Both the position numbers and the translations under genes were made by a program. Below are positions 46,545 through 58,589 of a stretch of 64,000 bases of DNA, piece by piece. The stretch comes from Ilex aquifolium (lineage: Eukaryota > Streptophyta > Magnoliopsida > Aquifoliales > Aquifoliaceae). Each line of letters begins with the position of its first letter. Position 1 is the stretch's first letter. The notes below the pieces were generated by a model, which saw only the letters and a list, made by a program, of their open reading frames with translations, made no database searches and had not been told where the DNA came from. The stretch covers positions 10,320,001-10,384,000 of the forward strand of contig OX637402.1 of assembly GCA_951799425.1 (NCBI GenBank). The letters run 5' to 3'.

Positions 46545-47477
46545 GAAATTTTCCTTGGAAAATGGAGAGACGAGAATTATAAAAAAACACTTTTTGGCCG
46601 GGCTCGAATGTCTTTCTCAAAATGGATTTGTCAAGGAAAATTTTGGCCCTTTCTTTGTGAATCCTAGAGCTCTCGTATGCATCTCTACGAATTTTCTCCA
46701 ATTCATTTAACTCCAACTTCCTATGTTCCCCAGCTACTCTCAAGTTGAAATTCAAGGTTTTTATAGCCCAATATGCCTTGTGCTCCATTTCCACCGGCAA
46801 GTGACAAGCCTTGCCGTAGACTAGTCTATATGGAGACACACCAAGAATGGTCTTATAAGTAGTGTGGTAAGCCCACAAGACATCGGTCAACCAGAGTGAC
46901 CAATCCTTTCAATTTGGGTTAACCATTTTCTCAAGTATGCTAGTTATATCCCTATTGGCTAACTCGACATGGCCATTAGTCTGTGTGTGTTACACCATAT
47001 TTATGCATCAAAGAAGAAAATGGTCTATTGCAAAAATGTCAGCCACCATCACTTATCATTGCACGAGGTATCCCAAACCTAGAAAAGATGTTTTCTTTTA
47101 AAAACATGAGCACGACTTGGTGGTCATTGGTCTTGGTTGGGGTTGCCTCTACCCAATTGGACACGTAGTCCACTACTAACAAGATATAAAGGTAGCCAAA
47201 AGACATAGGGAATGGACCCATGAAATCGATGTCCCAACAATAAAAATTTCAAGAACAAGCATGGGGGAGAGGGGCGTCATGTTTCTACGGGTCACACTTC
47301 CCAATCTTTGACACCTATCACATTGCTTAAAAAATGAGACACAATCTTTAATCCATGTAGGCCAATAAAAACCACTTTGTAAAATCTTAGCTGAAGTTTT
47401 CTTGGAAGAGAAGTACCCACCACATGCTTCGGAATGACAGAAAGAGAGGACATCTCACTCTTCATTTTCCAGTTCAC
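46545..47477 (-). pseudogene. Athila integrase, main part (fossil)
   Basis: [20 protein letters not shown] near 46785-46845 is the Athila integrase signature. GYLYILLVVDYVSNWVEATP near 47140-47200 is the start of the catalytic core. The H/C-rich N-terminal part lies near 47300-47460. The C-terminal piece lies on the other side of the Tekay insertion (29340-29553). It is broken. Confidence 0.88.
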
Positions 47478-47677
47478 ATATCCTTATGATTTGATCAGGA
47501 CAATATTTGAACAGGTACGGGTTGTCAAAATAGAAGTACTTCACATCCGCCATGAATCTTCTCTTATCATTAGGGCTCCAACGTGGGGGTATTTGTCCTG
47601 TGGCAAGAAAATTATAAATTTCGGCATACCACGAACAAATTGAATGGATAGAAAATAGATGCTCATCAGGGAAAGAA

Positions 47678-48982
47678 TCAGGGATAGGGATGTGCTCTTC
47701 GGCGTCTTGGACAAAAAGCAGTGATAAATGGTCCGTCATCACATTCTCGACTCCCTTTTTTGTCCTTGATGATTAGGTTGAATTCTGGAAGGAGGAGGAT
47801 CCACCTAATAAGTCTCGGTTTAGCATCCTGCTTAGAAAACAAATACTTCAAAGCAGAGTTATCGGTGTAGACTACTACTACAATAGGTGAACCAATGATA
47901 TATGACCTAAATTTATCCAATTCAAACACTACGACTAGTAACTCTTTTGCAGTGGTGGTGTAATTCATTTTTGCTTCATTTAGATTTTTGCTAGCATAGT
48001 GTATTACATACGACCTTTTATCTTCCCTATGACCTAGCACTGCGCTGACCACGTAATCAGTCGCGTCGCACATGAGCTCAAATGGGAGTTCCCACTTGGG
48101 TGGTCGCATGATTGGAGGTGAGGTAAGCATACTTTTAAGTTTTTTGAAAGATGCCTCACAACCATCCGACCACACGAATGGGACATCCTTTGCTAACAAA
48201 TTCGTCAAAGGTCTTGCCAATGCACTAAAATCCATAATGAAACGGCGATAAAAACCTGCATGGCCAAGAAACGACCTGATGTCCTTTACTACCCTTGGAA
48301 TTGGTAGGTTTGAAATCGCTTCCACTTTGGACTTATCCACTTCGATTCCCTTTGCAGACATGCTAGCACAATCCCTTGCGTTACCATGAAGTGGCATTTC
48401 TCCCAATTAAGTACCAAAATTTTCTCCTCACATCTCTCTAAAACTTTCTCCAAATTCCCCAAACATCCTTCAAACGAGTCCCCAAATGCTAAAAAGTCAT
48501 CCATGAAGATCTCCAATCTTTTCCACAATGTCACTGAATATCCCCATCATACATCTTTGAAAAGTTCCAAGGGTATTGCATAAACCAAATAGCATTCGGC
48601 GATAGGCATATGTTCCGAAGGGGCATGTGAATGTAGTCTTCTCTTGATCTTCCAAGGCGATCTCAATTTGATTGTAGCTAGAGTAGCCATCCAAGAAACA
48701 ATAAAAAAGATGTCCGGCTACCCTTTCTAGCACTTGATCAAGGAATGGTGGGGGAAAATGATCCTTTAGAGTGCATGAGTTAAGGTTCCGGTAGTCAATG
48801 CAAACTCTCCAACCGGTGACCATCCTTGTCGAAATCAGCTTATTCTTCTCATTGACCACCATCGTCACCTCGGACTTCTTTGGTACCACTTGCGTGTGGC
48901 TGAACCATTTATTGTCAACAGTTGCAAAGATAAAGCCCACGTCAAGTAGCTTGAGCACTTCATATCTAACCACATCCTTCAT
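47678..48982 (-). pseudogene. Athila reverse transcriptase and RNase H (fossil)
   Basis: RT reads VTGWRVCIDYRNLNSCTLKD, FYCFLDGYSSYNQIEIALED and FTCPFGTYAYRRMLFGLCNT, then the catalytic EIFMDDFLAFGDSFEGCLGN and [16 protein letters not shown]. This wording is diagnostic of the Athila lineage. RNase H follows with [20 protein letters not shown] and [20 protein letters not shown]. It is broken. Confidence 0.92.
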
Positions 48983-49064
48983 GGCGGGATTGAGCCTTCT
49001 TTGTGATTGTTGGGATGACTTGGTGTCTTCTTCGAGGTAGATTCTATGAGTGCAAATGAGAGGG

Positions 49065-50122
49065 CTAATTCCCTTGATGTCTGGCTATGGTCCAACTGAT
49101 GACTCCTTTATGCTTTCTCAAGACTCGCAACAATTCCTCCTCTTGCTTTGGCTCAAATGACGAGCTTATAACCACTAAACATGTTTGATGCTCCCCCAAG
49201 AATGCATATTTCAATGTGGACAACAATGACTTCAACTCCAAAGTGGGTGGTTGCACTGTTGATGGAAAAATCTTATTTTCTTGTGGCAAGAGTTTTTCAA
49301 ATGTTGGGATCCAAGTCCCTACCCCTTGTACACTCTCTGGCTACGTATTATCAATAGACTCCTCCTCCTCCCACTTGGTATTGCACATAAATTCCATGTG
49401 ATGATCCACCAAAGTGTCAATCCTATTGACTTCATGAACCTCCTTGTCATCCCCTTGTTGCTTGCAAAGGTTGAACACATTGAGATCCATTGTAATATTT
49501 CCAAATGCAATCTTCATTAGAACATTCCTACAATTTATCATGACATTAGAAGTAGCAAAGAAAGGCCTACCTAATATGACAGAAATCTATGATTTAGGAT
49601 TAGCAACGGCATGAGCATCAAGCACAATAAAAGCAACGGGAAATAAAATTTGTTCACTTGGACCAAAACATCATGAACTACTCCCCTTGGTGTTCTCATG
49701 CTTCGATCCACTAGTTGAGGAGTGATAGAGGTTGGCTTCAACTCCTCAAGCTGTAATTGTTGATACACCAAGAAGGGTAGGAGGTTGACACTTGCTCCCA
49801 AGTCTAGCAATGCTTGCTCCACACGGCAATTCCTAATGGTTATGGCAATGGTAGGGTAGTCAAGATCCTTGAACTTCGGTGGTGTGTTTGTCTTCAAGAT
49901 GGAGCTTACTTGCTCGGTTAAGAATGCTTTATTGTGCACATTCAACTTCCTCTTCACGGTACATAAATCTTTCAATAATTTTGCAGAAGGGGGGATTTGC
50001 TTGATAGCATCAAGGAGAGGAATGTTGATCTTTACCTGCTTAAACATTTCAAGGATATCAGAATAGTTAGCAATTCGAGGCGAAGACTTCAAACATTGGG
50101 GAAAAGGGGCCAGGATGGACAA
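49065..50122 (-). pseudogene. Athila protease and linker region (fossil)
   Basis: FKDLDYPTIAITIRNCRVEQ and ALLDLGASVNLLPFLVYQQL near 49780-49880 form the aspartic protease active-site block, with DLGAS in place of the commoner DTGAS or DSGAS, as is usual in Athila. MSILAPFPQCLKSSPRIANY and LLDAIKQIPPSAKLLKDLC upstream are conserved Athila wording between gag and protease. Confidence 0.87.
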
Positions 50123-50429
50123 TCATGCACATTCAAATCAACAAGCTTTGGCTTCTCAAGTGTGTCAACCTCTTCGGAGTTACCCTTAGTCTCATTTTCA
50201 TTTTTCAAAGTGGCCTTCATTGTGACTTTTCAAGGATATCAGAATAGTTAGCAATTCGAGCCGGTGACTTCAAACATTGGGGAAAAGGGGTCGGGATGGA
50301 CAATCATGCACATTCAAATCAACAAGCTTTGGCTTCTCAAGTGTGTCACCCTCTTCAGAGTTACTCTTAGTCTCATTTTCATTTTTCAAAGTGGCCTTCA
50401 TTGTCACCCTCTAAGGGTGGTGATAGCCT

Positions 50430-51709
50430 TGAGTTGCTCATTACTTTTTTTGGTAGTGTCGGACAACTCAATCACGTGTTGACCCCTTGGGTTTTCTTGG
50501 GGTTGAGCAAAAAAATTCCCTTTTTCTTGTTGGGACAACCCCGTAGCATTGGTCAACTTAGTGAGTTGTGTCCGAATGTCTTTAAAAGCGGCGGCATTTT
50601 AATTGTTGATTGTAGTTTGACTCTGAATGAATTGATGCACGACATCATCCAAATTTATCTTGTGAGGAGGTTGGTATGTGGGCAGATTGGGTGGCCTTGT
50701 TGACCAAACCCTTGTTGAGGTGGGTTTTGAGAAAACCCTTGTGGATTGGACTGTGGGTAATGAGAGCTAGATGACGGACTATGACCATAATATGATTGGT
50801 TTTGCTTGGGTGGAATGAGAGGTGACAATGAGGTGGACCCATGAGGAATAGAGTTGTCATTCTTCCAACTAAAGTTCGGGTGGGAGCTCCATCCCGGATT
50901 GTATGTGTTAGAGTGTGGAGAGTATGAATGCCTACTTTGGTTAAATGCATTCACTTGCTTATGACATACTTCTTTGAGTGTCGGAATGTTTGGACACTCT
51001 GCAATAGAGTGCTCAACACTCTCACATATTCAGCAAGATTCCTCGACCTTTGTGAAATTTGACACCTCATGTCTCCTATTCACCTCTAAGCTTTCCACCT
51101 TACGAGACAATTTTGTTATCTTTGCAATCAAATCTTCTTGGTCACATAAATTATACATCCCTCCTCCACTTGGTTGAATTCTCGGAGAGGAAATCAACAC
51201 ATCGGTGGGATTCAAGATATCCTAAGATTGGACATTTTCCACCAATGTGTTAAAGTACTCGAGGGCCTCATCGAGATCCTTACTAAAAAACTCTCCATTG
51301 CACATCATGCCAATAAGTTATCAGTGGCCCGGTGTAATTTCTTCATAGAAGAAACTAACCAATTGCCATGATTCAAATCCATGATGTGGAATGGAGTGTA
51401 TCAAGTTCTTGTATCTATCCCAACACTAATAGAACTGCTCATTTGGTTTTTCTGAAAAATTTTGAATTTGTTTATTTAAAGCAATTGTCTTGGGCACTGA
51501 AAAAAATTTGGTTAATATTCAGATAACATTTGTGCCCAAGAACTTATCAAGCGAGGTTTCAATGAGTTCAACAAGGTTATTTCTTTGTCCATGGGGGAGA
51601 AGGGAAATAATTTCATGCGTGCCATGTCCTCCATAACATGATTTGTAATGAATGTTCCAACTATTTCCTCAAATTCCTTAATATGTAGGTAAGGATTTTC
51701 TTGTTCCAC
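50430..51709 (-). pseudogene. Athila gag (fossil)
   Basis: The N-terminal part (51512-51709) has NPYLHIKEFEEIVGTFITNH and ARMKLFPFSPMDKEITLLNS, the Athila version of the retrotransposon gag domain. Lower coordinates encode a P-, S- and N-rich region (50650-50950). The stretch from about 51710 to 52180 is leader and start of gag. It is broken. Confidence 0.82.
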
Positions 51710-52180
51710 TCCATGGAATTACGGAAGTAATTGTAACATACCCAATTTAACTAGGAAGCCATGTGCTTGCACAGGTAGAAGTATGCATGAGGGGTTCGTG
51801 CTTCGGGTAGGTTGGAGATAATCTCTCGTCGGATGATCAATTGGGAGATTATTTCCTTCATTTCTCAGAGGGGGAATTGCATTCGGGGTTTGGTACTTGG
51901 GGTTTTTGCACTCCCCCGCCCCTCGGATTGTTAGCACCATCATCCTCAAAATTGTCTCCTACGTCCTCGAGTGGGTCTTGGTCTATATTAATATTTGGTC
52001 CTAGGGCACGTCTCACTTTTCTATTTTGATTATCACGTCCCCATATGCAAAAACACTAACTACAATTGGAAATTTATACATAAATATATACAAAGGAGCA
52101 ACATACCTCATCCTTTGATGAGAATCACGCGACTTACCTCTGTTGTTCCCAAATCACCTTCAAATTCAACGCTTAGCCTT

Positions 52181-52197
52181 CCCCGGCAACGGTGCCA
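52181..52197 (-). other. Primer-binding site, tRNA-Asp
   Basis: In element sense TGGCACCGTTGCCGGGG begins four bases after the LTR. Plant tRNA-Asp ends in CCCCGGCAACGGCGCCA, so the match is complete but for one base. tRNA-Asp priming is typical of Athila. Confidence 0.9.
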
Positions 52198-52201
52198 AAA
52201 A

Positions 52202-53833
52202 TGCTTGATGGTTTTCCTAACTTCAACTCAAACACGAATTATGTGTATATATGGCTTATAGAGGTTGGTGAGTATCACTCTCCCTCGAGTTCAATGTGAG
52301 AAGTGAGAAAAATCGTGTGTGGATAAACAAAAATGTGTGTGTGCAAAATTGCTCCCCAAATGTAGAAAGAGTCTTGCGATGTCGTGATTTACTTGGAATG
52401 AGTATTCCAAGGTCGAAGTTTTTGAAGGGTGATTTGTGACAAAGTGAAAATTGAAAAATCTTGTGATTTGAAGTTTGGAGAGTTGTGAGTTAAGAAATAT
52501 GCAAGAAAGCAAGGTTGGCTAATCCGTAGAGGTCATTCCAATGGGAATGCCAAAAAAACTCATTTCATTCAACCAATGGTGTCTTGGTGTTTGATTGATT
52601 CAGAGGAAGTGAGGGACTAATGTAGTTGTGTTGGGTAAAATCATACCCCGTGACAAGTCTACGGTGTATCAAGAGCCCACAACCATGTCTGCACTCAACC
52701 TATTCAAACCAAACACTTTACACTACGAGGAAGAATGGAAGAGAGTCGATTTCACATACCCAAGAGGAAATCCATCTTGGATTAGCCAACTAAAAGTATA
52801 GCTATTCATGGTAAAACAAAGAACAAACATGAACGAGAAAGACATTGTGATGAAATCAAACATATACTTGTATAAATGTAGAAGAAAGTTTAAGTTACAA
52901 AAGAAATGACATTCATACTCGAAATACAAAGTTCAAAGAGAAAATACCAAAATGTAAAGATGAACTACAAGGACACTTAGCTAAACTTGATTACAACTTA
53001 AATAAAAATAGATTAGAGTGCAAAAGGGAAAGATTAAAAGTTAAATGGAGCTTAATACAATGAAAATGTTGAAGGAAAAGGTAAAAAACCCAACTTCTCT
53101 CTCTAAAACTTCATCTTCTATCTTGGAGCTTCTCTCTCTAAAAGTATTGTAATTTGAAATTGTGTAGAGAACCTTTTTTTCGTCCATTCCCTCTCTCCTT
53201 AGCTTGAGTGATTGACTTGGAGTGATTGGAGAGAGGTTCTCCATTCAAAGAAGCAAAATCAGTCAAGGCATGGACCTCCCATGCTTTTCCAACCACTACC
53301 TTTCTCTCCCTTGGCTTCCCACTCCCTCATGCTAGCAATCTGAATGTAGGGGTTAGGAGATCATCATGGGGTGTTAAAAATGTCAGGGCATGGTTTAGAG
53401 GACAAAAGGTGGGCCCCCGTAGTTGGTGATGCCATGTGGAGGAGTGTTTGAGCTTTCTGGGAAACTCCTTGCGATAGGTCGTAGGGATTCTACCGGTAGC
53501 TCACTTCCTGTAAAGTATGCTACCAGTAGCTCGTAAGGGTTCTTCTGGTAGGTCTTACAGGGAGGCACTTAAGCTGCTTTCCGGTAGGCTCTTCTATCGG
53601 TAGGTCTTCTACCGGTACATCTTGCATGTCTTCTACCGATAGGTCTCATCCTTGTCTTGGAATTCTTTCCTCCTTGAGCTCTCGAGCCAGCTGTCATGAG
53701 GCCCCTTCCTCCCCATTCACCTTGATAGGGTGCTTAATGCATGCCCTTTCGAGCCCATTACCTATAATCAAACAAATCTCCGTCAATTTTGATGAAATGA
53801 AGATGTATAATATGAAATATTGCACACTCATCA
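52202..53833 (-). mobile_element. Athila 5' LTR
   Basis: It runs from TGCTTGATGG at 52202 to ACACTCATCA at 53833, 1632 bp. It pairs with 20748-22475. It is followed by taaaa, close to taaac before the other LTR. Confidence 0.92.
53468..53642. repeat. Palindrome array in the 5' LTR of the Athila element
   Basis: CTACCGGTAG-type copies start at 53468, 53490, 53520, 53542, 53594, 53609 and 53633. Spacings are 22, 30, 22, 52, 15 and 24, the same sequence of spacings as the other LTR of this element once its extra copy at 22180 is allowed for. Confidence 0.88.
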
Positions 53834-54948
53834 TAAAATCGAAGGTGAACCATTCAAAAGGTTTACTATAGCTAATCAATCGGCATGTCTACGATTCAAT
53901 ACAGGTGGAGTTTCGATTTATATATTAAATCAAAAGCATGGGCTATGGCAAGACTTAACCTGTCTATAACAAATCTATCAACTGTTACATAAATCCTAAC
54001 TACGTGCATCATTGTATCATGCATGAAATACATAGTAAGTAAAGATGAAATGGCAATAAACAGTAAACCTAGCTCGGTACTCGTAACTATGAGCATACGC
54101 ATAGTTATACATAGTAATACATAGTACTGAACATAAATGAAAACCATCCGTCATTTGAGGGAGGTATAAAGATCAAAACATAAATAAAATGCCACTTTCA
54201 TTACTCAAACAATGTTACACATGTCTTCACCCTTCAGTAAAGAGTAAAAGAAAGACTACTCACTCTTCATTTCTATAGACAAGCAAGAAAATCTCATCCC
54301 TCCGAATGAGGTGTATGTATTCAAAATACAAAAGAAAAAGTAATCAATCATTTCCTAAAGAATAGTTGAAACACCCCCACTCTTCACTACCAAATTAAGG
54401 TGCAAAAGTGAGAGGTTCAACCCTCCAATAGAAAGGAAGAAAAAGAATAGTAGAAGAAAGAATTTGGCTTAGGAGTGTTTAGTGTAGGGTAATTTCCTCC
54501 TAGAGATTTGCTTTCCGAAAATGGAGAAGAACTTGTCCAAAATGCCTCCCAAACATGCCTATTTATAGACCTTCCAAGCTGCACTAAGTCGGTTTAAATG
54601 AACTGGCCAATAGGATCACTTGTTCCATCATCCAACCAATGAGAGAAGATATTTGAAGTTGAGGTGGTTAAGGGTACCATCCGGACACCACCACCACCGT
54701 CTGGACGATGGTCATGCACTGGTTCTTGCATGGAAGTCTCCTTTGTTGACTTTGTTGACCTTGGCCACCGTTGGTATGCTAAGGACACCATCTAGATGGT
54801 CCCAAGTTGCTGGCTTTTCTTCCTACTTCCTCCTTTTTACTCTTAGGCCATCCAATTCTCCAAAAATGGCATAAAAAACCCTACAAAAACACAAATAATT
54901 AACCCTAAACCCTAATTCATTTATGCACTTTCTAGGGTTAATTATACA
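53834..54948 (-). mobile_element. Right part of the split Athila-type LTR
   Basis: It continues the LTR that begins at 20341. It ends CTAGGGTTAATTATACA at 54948 (element start TGTATAATTAACCC). A TATA box (TATAAATA on the minus strand) is at 54560-54567. It shares wording with the 56261 LTR, for example AAGACTTAACCTGTCTA near 53949-53965 and ACTACTCACTCTTCATT near 54256-54272. Confidence 0.8.
54676..54800. repeat. Palindromes of ACCATCTAGATGGT type in U3 (3 copies)
   Basis: A perfect 14-bp palindrome ACCATCTAGATGGT lies at 54787-54800. Imperfect relatives ACCATCCGGACACC (54676) and ACCGTCTGGACGAT (54696) are nearby. They lie in U3, upstream of the TATA box, where sister LTRs carry other motifs. 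Confidence 0.6.
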
Positions 54949-54966
54949 CCCCGACCAAACATTACT
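54949..54966 (-). other. Polypurine-like tract of the outer Athila-type element
   Basis: In element sense the wording GACTAGTAATGTTTGGTCGGGG is directly followed by the LTR start TGTATAATT; the last bases GGTCGGGG are the G-rich part. The CTAGGGACTAG wording just upstream recurs at both other Athila terminal PPTs. Confidence 0.55.
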
Positions 54967-56260
54967 AGTCCCTAGCAATATAAACAAATAAAACACCCAA
55001 CCACTTTCGTAGGTTTTGCGTTTGCATTTAGCCAATGCAACAAGCTTTTAAATCCCTAGTGGACGAGTTGTCTCGTGAAGGTTTATAGTGAAGGTACCTA
55101 CAAACTTCAACAATTAAGATAAAATAATTTAGACTTTTCACACATAAGATTCAACCATTATTCTATCCTTCTTTTTCAGAATATTCCCCCATCCCTTATC
55201 ACAGTAAGAGTAACACACACCATTTGTGACACTGTTCATTACATTTTCATGTGTGTGGATTTGCACCATTTCGAAAAATTCTTTAAGAAATATCAAAGCC
55301 CTCTGCTACGCTGTACAAAAATTACCTTTGAAGTCAATCCTTTCATTGAAATCACTCAGCAAAGAAAACACTCAAGTGTTAGTGACTATCACTCAAAAAT
55401 TATATGTGATAAGAATATTGTAAACAAAGCAAAGTGATGACACATGTAACATTCCAAAAGAAGGTTATTGGAATAAAAACTAAAATTTGGCATAATCTCA
55501 TGAAAGAATATTAACACTATATCAAATAACATTATCAACACTCTCCCTTATAATGAGTGATTGAGAACAATACATATGCATCACTCTTGGAATCAAAAAT
55601 TACTTTATTAGGGTTATAACATGGCCAAGGTGGTTGGGTTTTAGAAACGGCGTCTAAGGGATTCAAAAGTTGTCATTTTCTTTTTTTTAAGCACACATCT
55701 CCCACTAACTTCCAAACTTTATAAAAACAACACCATTTTTCTCCATTTTTATTTCTTTCAATCTCGGGGCTTCAATTACTTGTTTTTTCCTTCTGTTTGT
55801 TGCAAAACTTTCATATGCATTCTTTATTTCTTTCATTCTTTTCCCACACATTCTTTTCCCACACATGCTTTCTTTAAGAGAAGGTGCAAGAAAATTAGAT
55901 AGCTAGGGGTTGGATAAATATTTTTTTCATTTGCTTGGTCAACATATGGGTTGAAGAAAATAAATTTTACTTAAGCTCAATCACGTCTTACTAAGGGTAT
56001 AATTTTTCCAAAAACAAAATTAAGGACATGGCTCAAAATAAAATCACAAATGGCATAAGATTATTTTCTAGAATACGTACACCTACATACTTCTCATAAG
56101 AATTTCAATGGAGAATGCTAACATGTCACTCAATCAGTGTTAATCAAAACAAGTTTAATGAGATTATTCAAAGAAATATTATGTTGAACTGAAATTCTTA
56201 CATGAGTAAGTGTTTAAAACTCTCCAAAGAAGACAGGTTCAAAATCTACACAAGGGTGTT

Positions 56261-58178
56261 TGACTTGATCCGAAATGTGTATACCCAAGTGCAGGCGGTC
56301 AAGCTGTAGTAATAATCCGGTTTGAGTCTGGAGTCAAATCCACAGGGAACTTTTGTTGGTATTTTTGAGATAAGCAGTGGTGGAGACCTATTGTTTGTAA
56401 CCTTTGAGATTTGTTGATAGATGTGAGATTTCCTGGACAGAATATAAGATTCTTTCCAAGAGAATTTTCTTAACAAAACAGGAGATAAATACTAATGAAA
56501 AAGGGTCACTCTTTAGTTCAAGGATCTGGACATGTAGTTAATCATCCGGTTTATTATACTTGTGCTTGATAACTCAATTAACTCCCGTGTCAACAGTAAG
56601 TTAATCGGAAGATAAAGATGGACTGTGAGAATTAAGAACATGATTCTGATGTCTTTCTAGAAGTTTACAAGAATTGTCTGTGCCGAGACTTAACCCGTCT
56701 ACAAACAAGCAAATGTTTCTCCAAGACATCCAATCATGACATTAATATTCCATTCTTTAAATGAAGCACAATAAGGGGGAGGATTGAAGGGTAGTCCTGA
56801 AGATCTAGCCGGGGTACTTGCCTTGAACCGATGAGTCTTTATATGCAAGAGTCATCCATGTCATAGAAAGAACCCACGATTATACAAAGTACCTTAGCTT
56901 TGCTAGATGCAATTAATCATCCAATAAGCAAGAAGAGATAAACGTTAAGCATAAGAACAATGCACAAATATACCGGATAACTTATGCATGCCCTTCTCCT
57001 CTTACTAAAGAGTGAATGAGAAACTACTCACTCTTCATGGCTTTGGTAAATCTAGAAAAGTGGGTGATGCTCATCCCTCCAAGTAGAAGACTTAAAAGAT
57101 AAAATAACAATGAACAAGGAGCCAATCTTTAACAAAGATTGAGTGAATCACGTTCCACCCTTCACGGCTTTGGTAAAGTTCTAGAAAAGTGGAAGAGTTT
57201 CACTCCTCTAAGAAAGAAAGAAGCTCAAGCAATGGAAGTGAAGTACATGAACAATAAAAGTAGAAGAAGGCTAGTCACATTTGGAGGGTGGCTTCCTCAA
57301 CCAAGAAATGGAGGGTTGCTTCCTCAACCAAAAGATGAACTAACTCCCTTCTATGCATGTAAATGAAAGCATAAACATAAACTACTCTTATAACAAGCAA
57401 GGAGATGTTGGACTAAAGCCAAACTAATCTCTAAAATAAAGACTTCATACAAGGAAAATATAAGCTTAAATCTACAATGTGAGTGGGAGTCTAAGCCTCC
57501 ATCAACCCTTCTACTTGGCTCCCATAGCTCTCCAACAATGGGAGTATTTATAGGCAAGAGGAGGAGACAAGAGGGGGTGAAGGAATAGTGTATGCCGGCC
57601 AAGTCCAAGTGAAAAACCAACCACTCTGCTGCCAGTCTGTGGAGAACGTTCGAACGTGAGTTGGCGTTCGAACGTTCTTTCTGTTTTTGCTTTATGGTCG
57701 TTTGAACGTTTCTTCTGTCTTTGCACTAGGGGCGTTCGAACGCCAGATACGCTCTGATCCTCTCACTCGAGTGATCTGTTGGTCTTCTGTGAAGTTCAGT
57801 TCCACACTCTATGCAGTAGTCTGGTCTTCAATCAACTCAAGTGCACGTTCGAACGTGAGTTAGCGTTCGAACGTGACACTCAAGTGCCTCAGAGCTTCAC
57901 AGTCTTCTTTCCTAACTGCAACACGCCTTCTCTTAGTAGTTGAGTCTGATACAGTTCAATGTGGCCGTTTGAACGTGAGTTGGCGTTCGAACGTTCTGGC
58001 TGTGCTCCAAGCTTTTCCAATTTTGTGCTCTAATGTGCTGGTGTTGCCTTCAAGTGTGGTACTTGTTGTTCTTGAGTCTTTGTTCAGTTTAGGGCCTAAA
58101 ATGACATCACTTAAACTCCATCAAAGTACAATTAGTCTTAAAACGGCATAGTAATATGCTAATTTTAAGTGTTAATCA
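56261..58178 (-). mobile_element. Solo LTR (TGATTA...AAGTCA family) with perfect duplication
   Basis: It runs from TGACTTGATCCG at 56261 to AGTGTTAATCA at 58178, with target duplication gtgtt at 56256-56260 and 58179-58183. Length is 1918 bp. A TATA box on the minus strand is at 57545-57552. The U3 palindrome array lies at 57646-57994. It is the same family as 36059-37573, but the U3 arrays differ completely. Confidence 0.93.
57646..57994. repeat. Palindrome array, CGTTCGAACG type (8 copies)
   Basis: ACGTTCGAACGT, GCGTTCGAACGT and close forms start at 57646, 57664, 57698, 57732, 57845, 57863, 57965 and 57983. Spacings are 18, 34, 34, 113, 18, 102 and 18. The sum 18 + 34 equals the 52-bp unit of the CTACCGGTAG arrays. 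Confidence 0.9.
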
Positions 58179-58589
58179 GTGTTCATCTCCACTATGCATG
58201 TAAGCCTTACAAATGATTATGTTATTTCAAAAAGTTTTCCAAATTAGGAAATCATTATGTGCAAAAAAATAGTAAGTTTTTCATGAAAATATAGGTACAA
58301 TGCACAAATACAGTATGAATTCCCCTGTGATTCAGTTTGGGTTATACCTACAAGTAGACAAAACGACAACATAATCCTACCGTGAATCATATGAACTATT
58401 CATCTTAACATATCGAAAAAAGAATAGTACTAAGCGAACATAAAATAACTAACAAACTAAAATTAATCTAACATTAAAAACATAAAACCAAATTTCTGAA
58501 AATAATATCCAAAGTATTTAAAATAGTGCACAAAAGAAAATAGTCTGAGAAAGGAAGAGAGAGAGAGTAGTAAAAATAGATCCAAAAGA

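Larger units (their letters stand above)
20748..53833 (-). mobile_element. Athila-type Ty3/gypsy element with nested insertions
   Basis: The two LTRs are 20748-22475 and 52202-53833. The tRNA-Asp primer site is at 52181-52197 and the PPT at 22476-22490. Gag, protease, RT, RNase H, integrase and an env-like ORF lie in between on the minus strand. Flanks are taaac (20743-20747) and taaaa (53834-53838), a one-off target duplication. Two insertions interrupt it: a Tekay tandem (29554-46539) and a solo LTR (23662-26278). Without them it is about 13.5 kb. The LTRs differ by roughly 6 % over the 200 bp I compared, so an age of a couple of million years is plausible at usual plant rates. It is broken, with roughly a dozen breaks. 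Confidence 0.9.
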
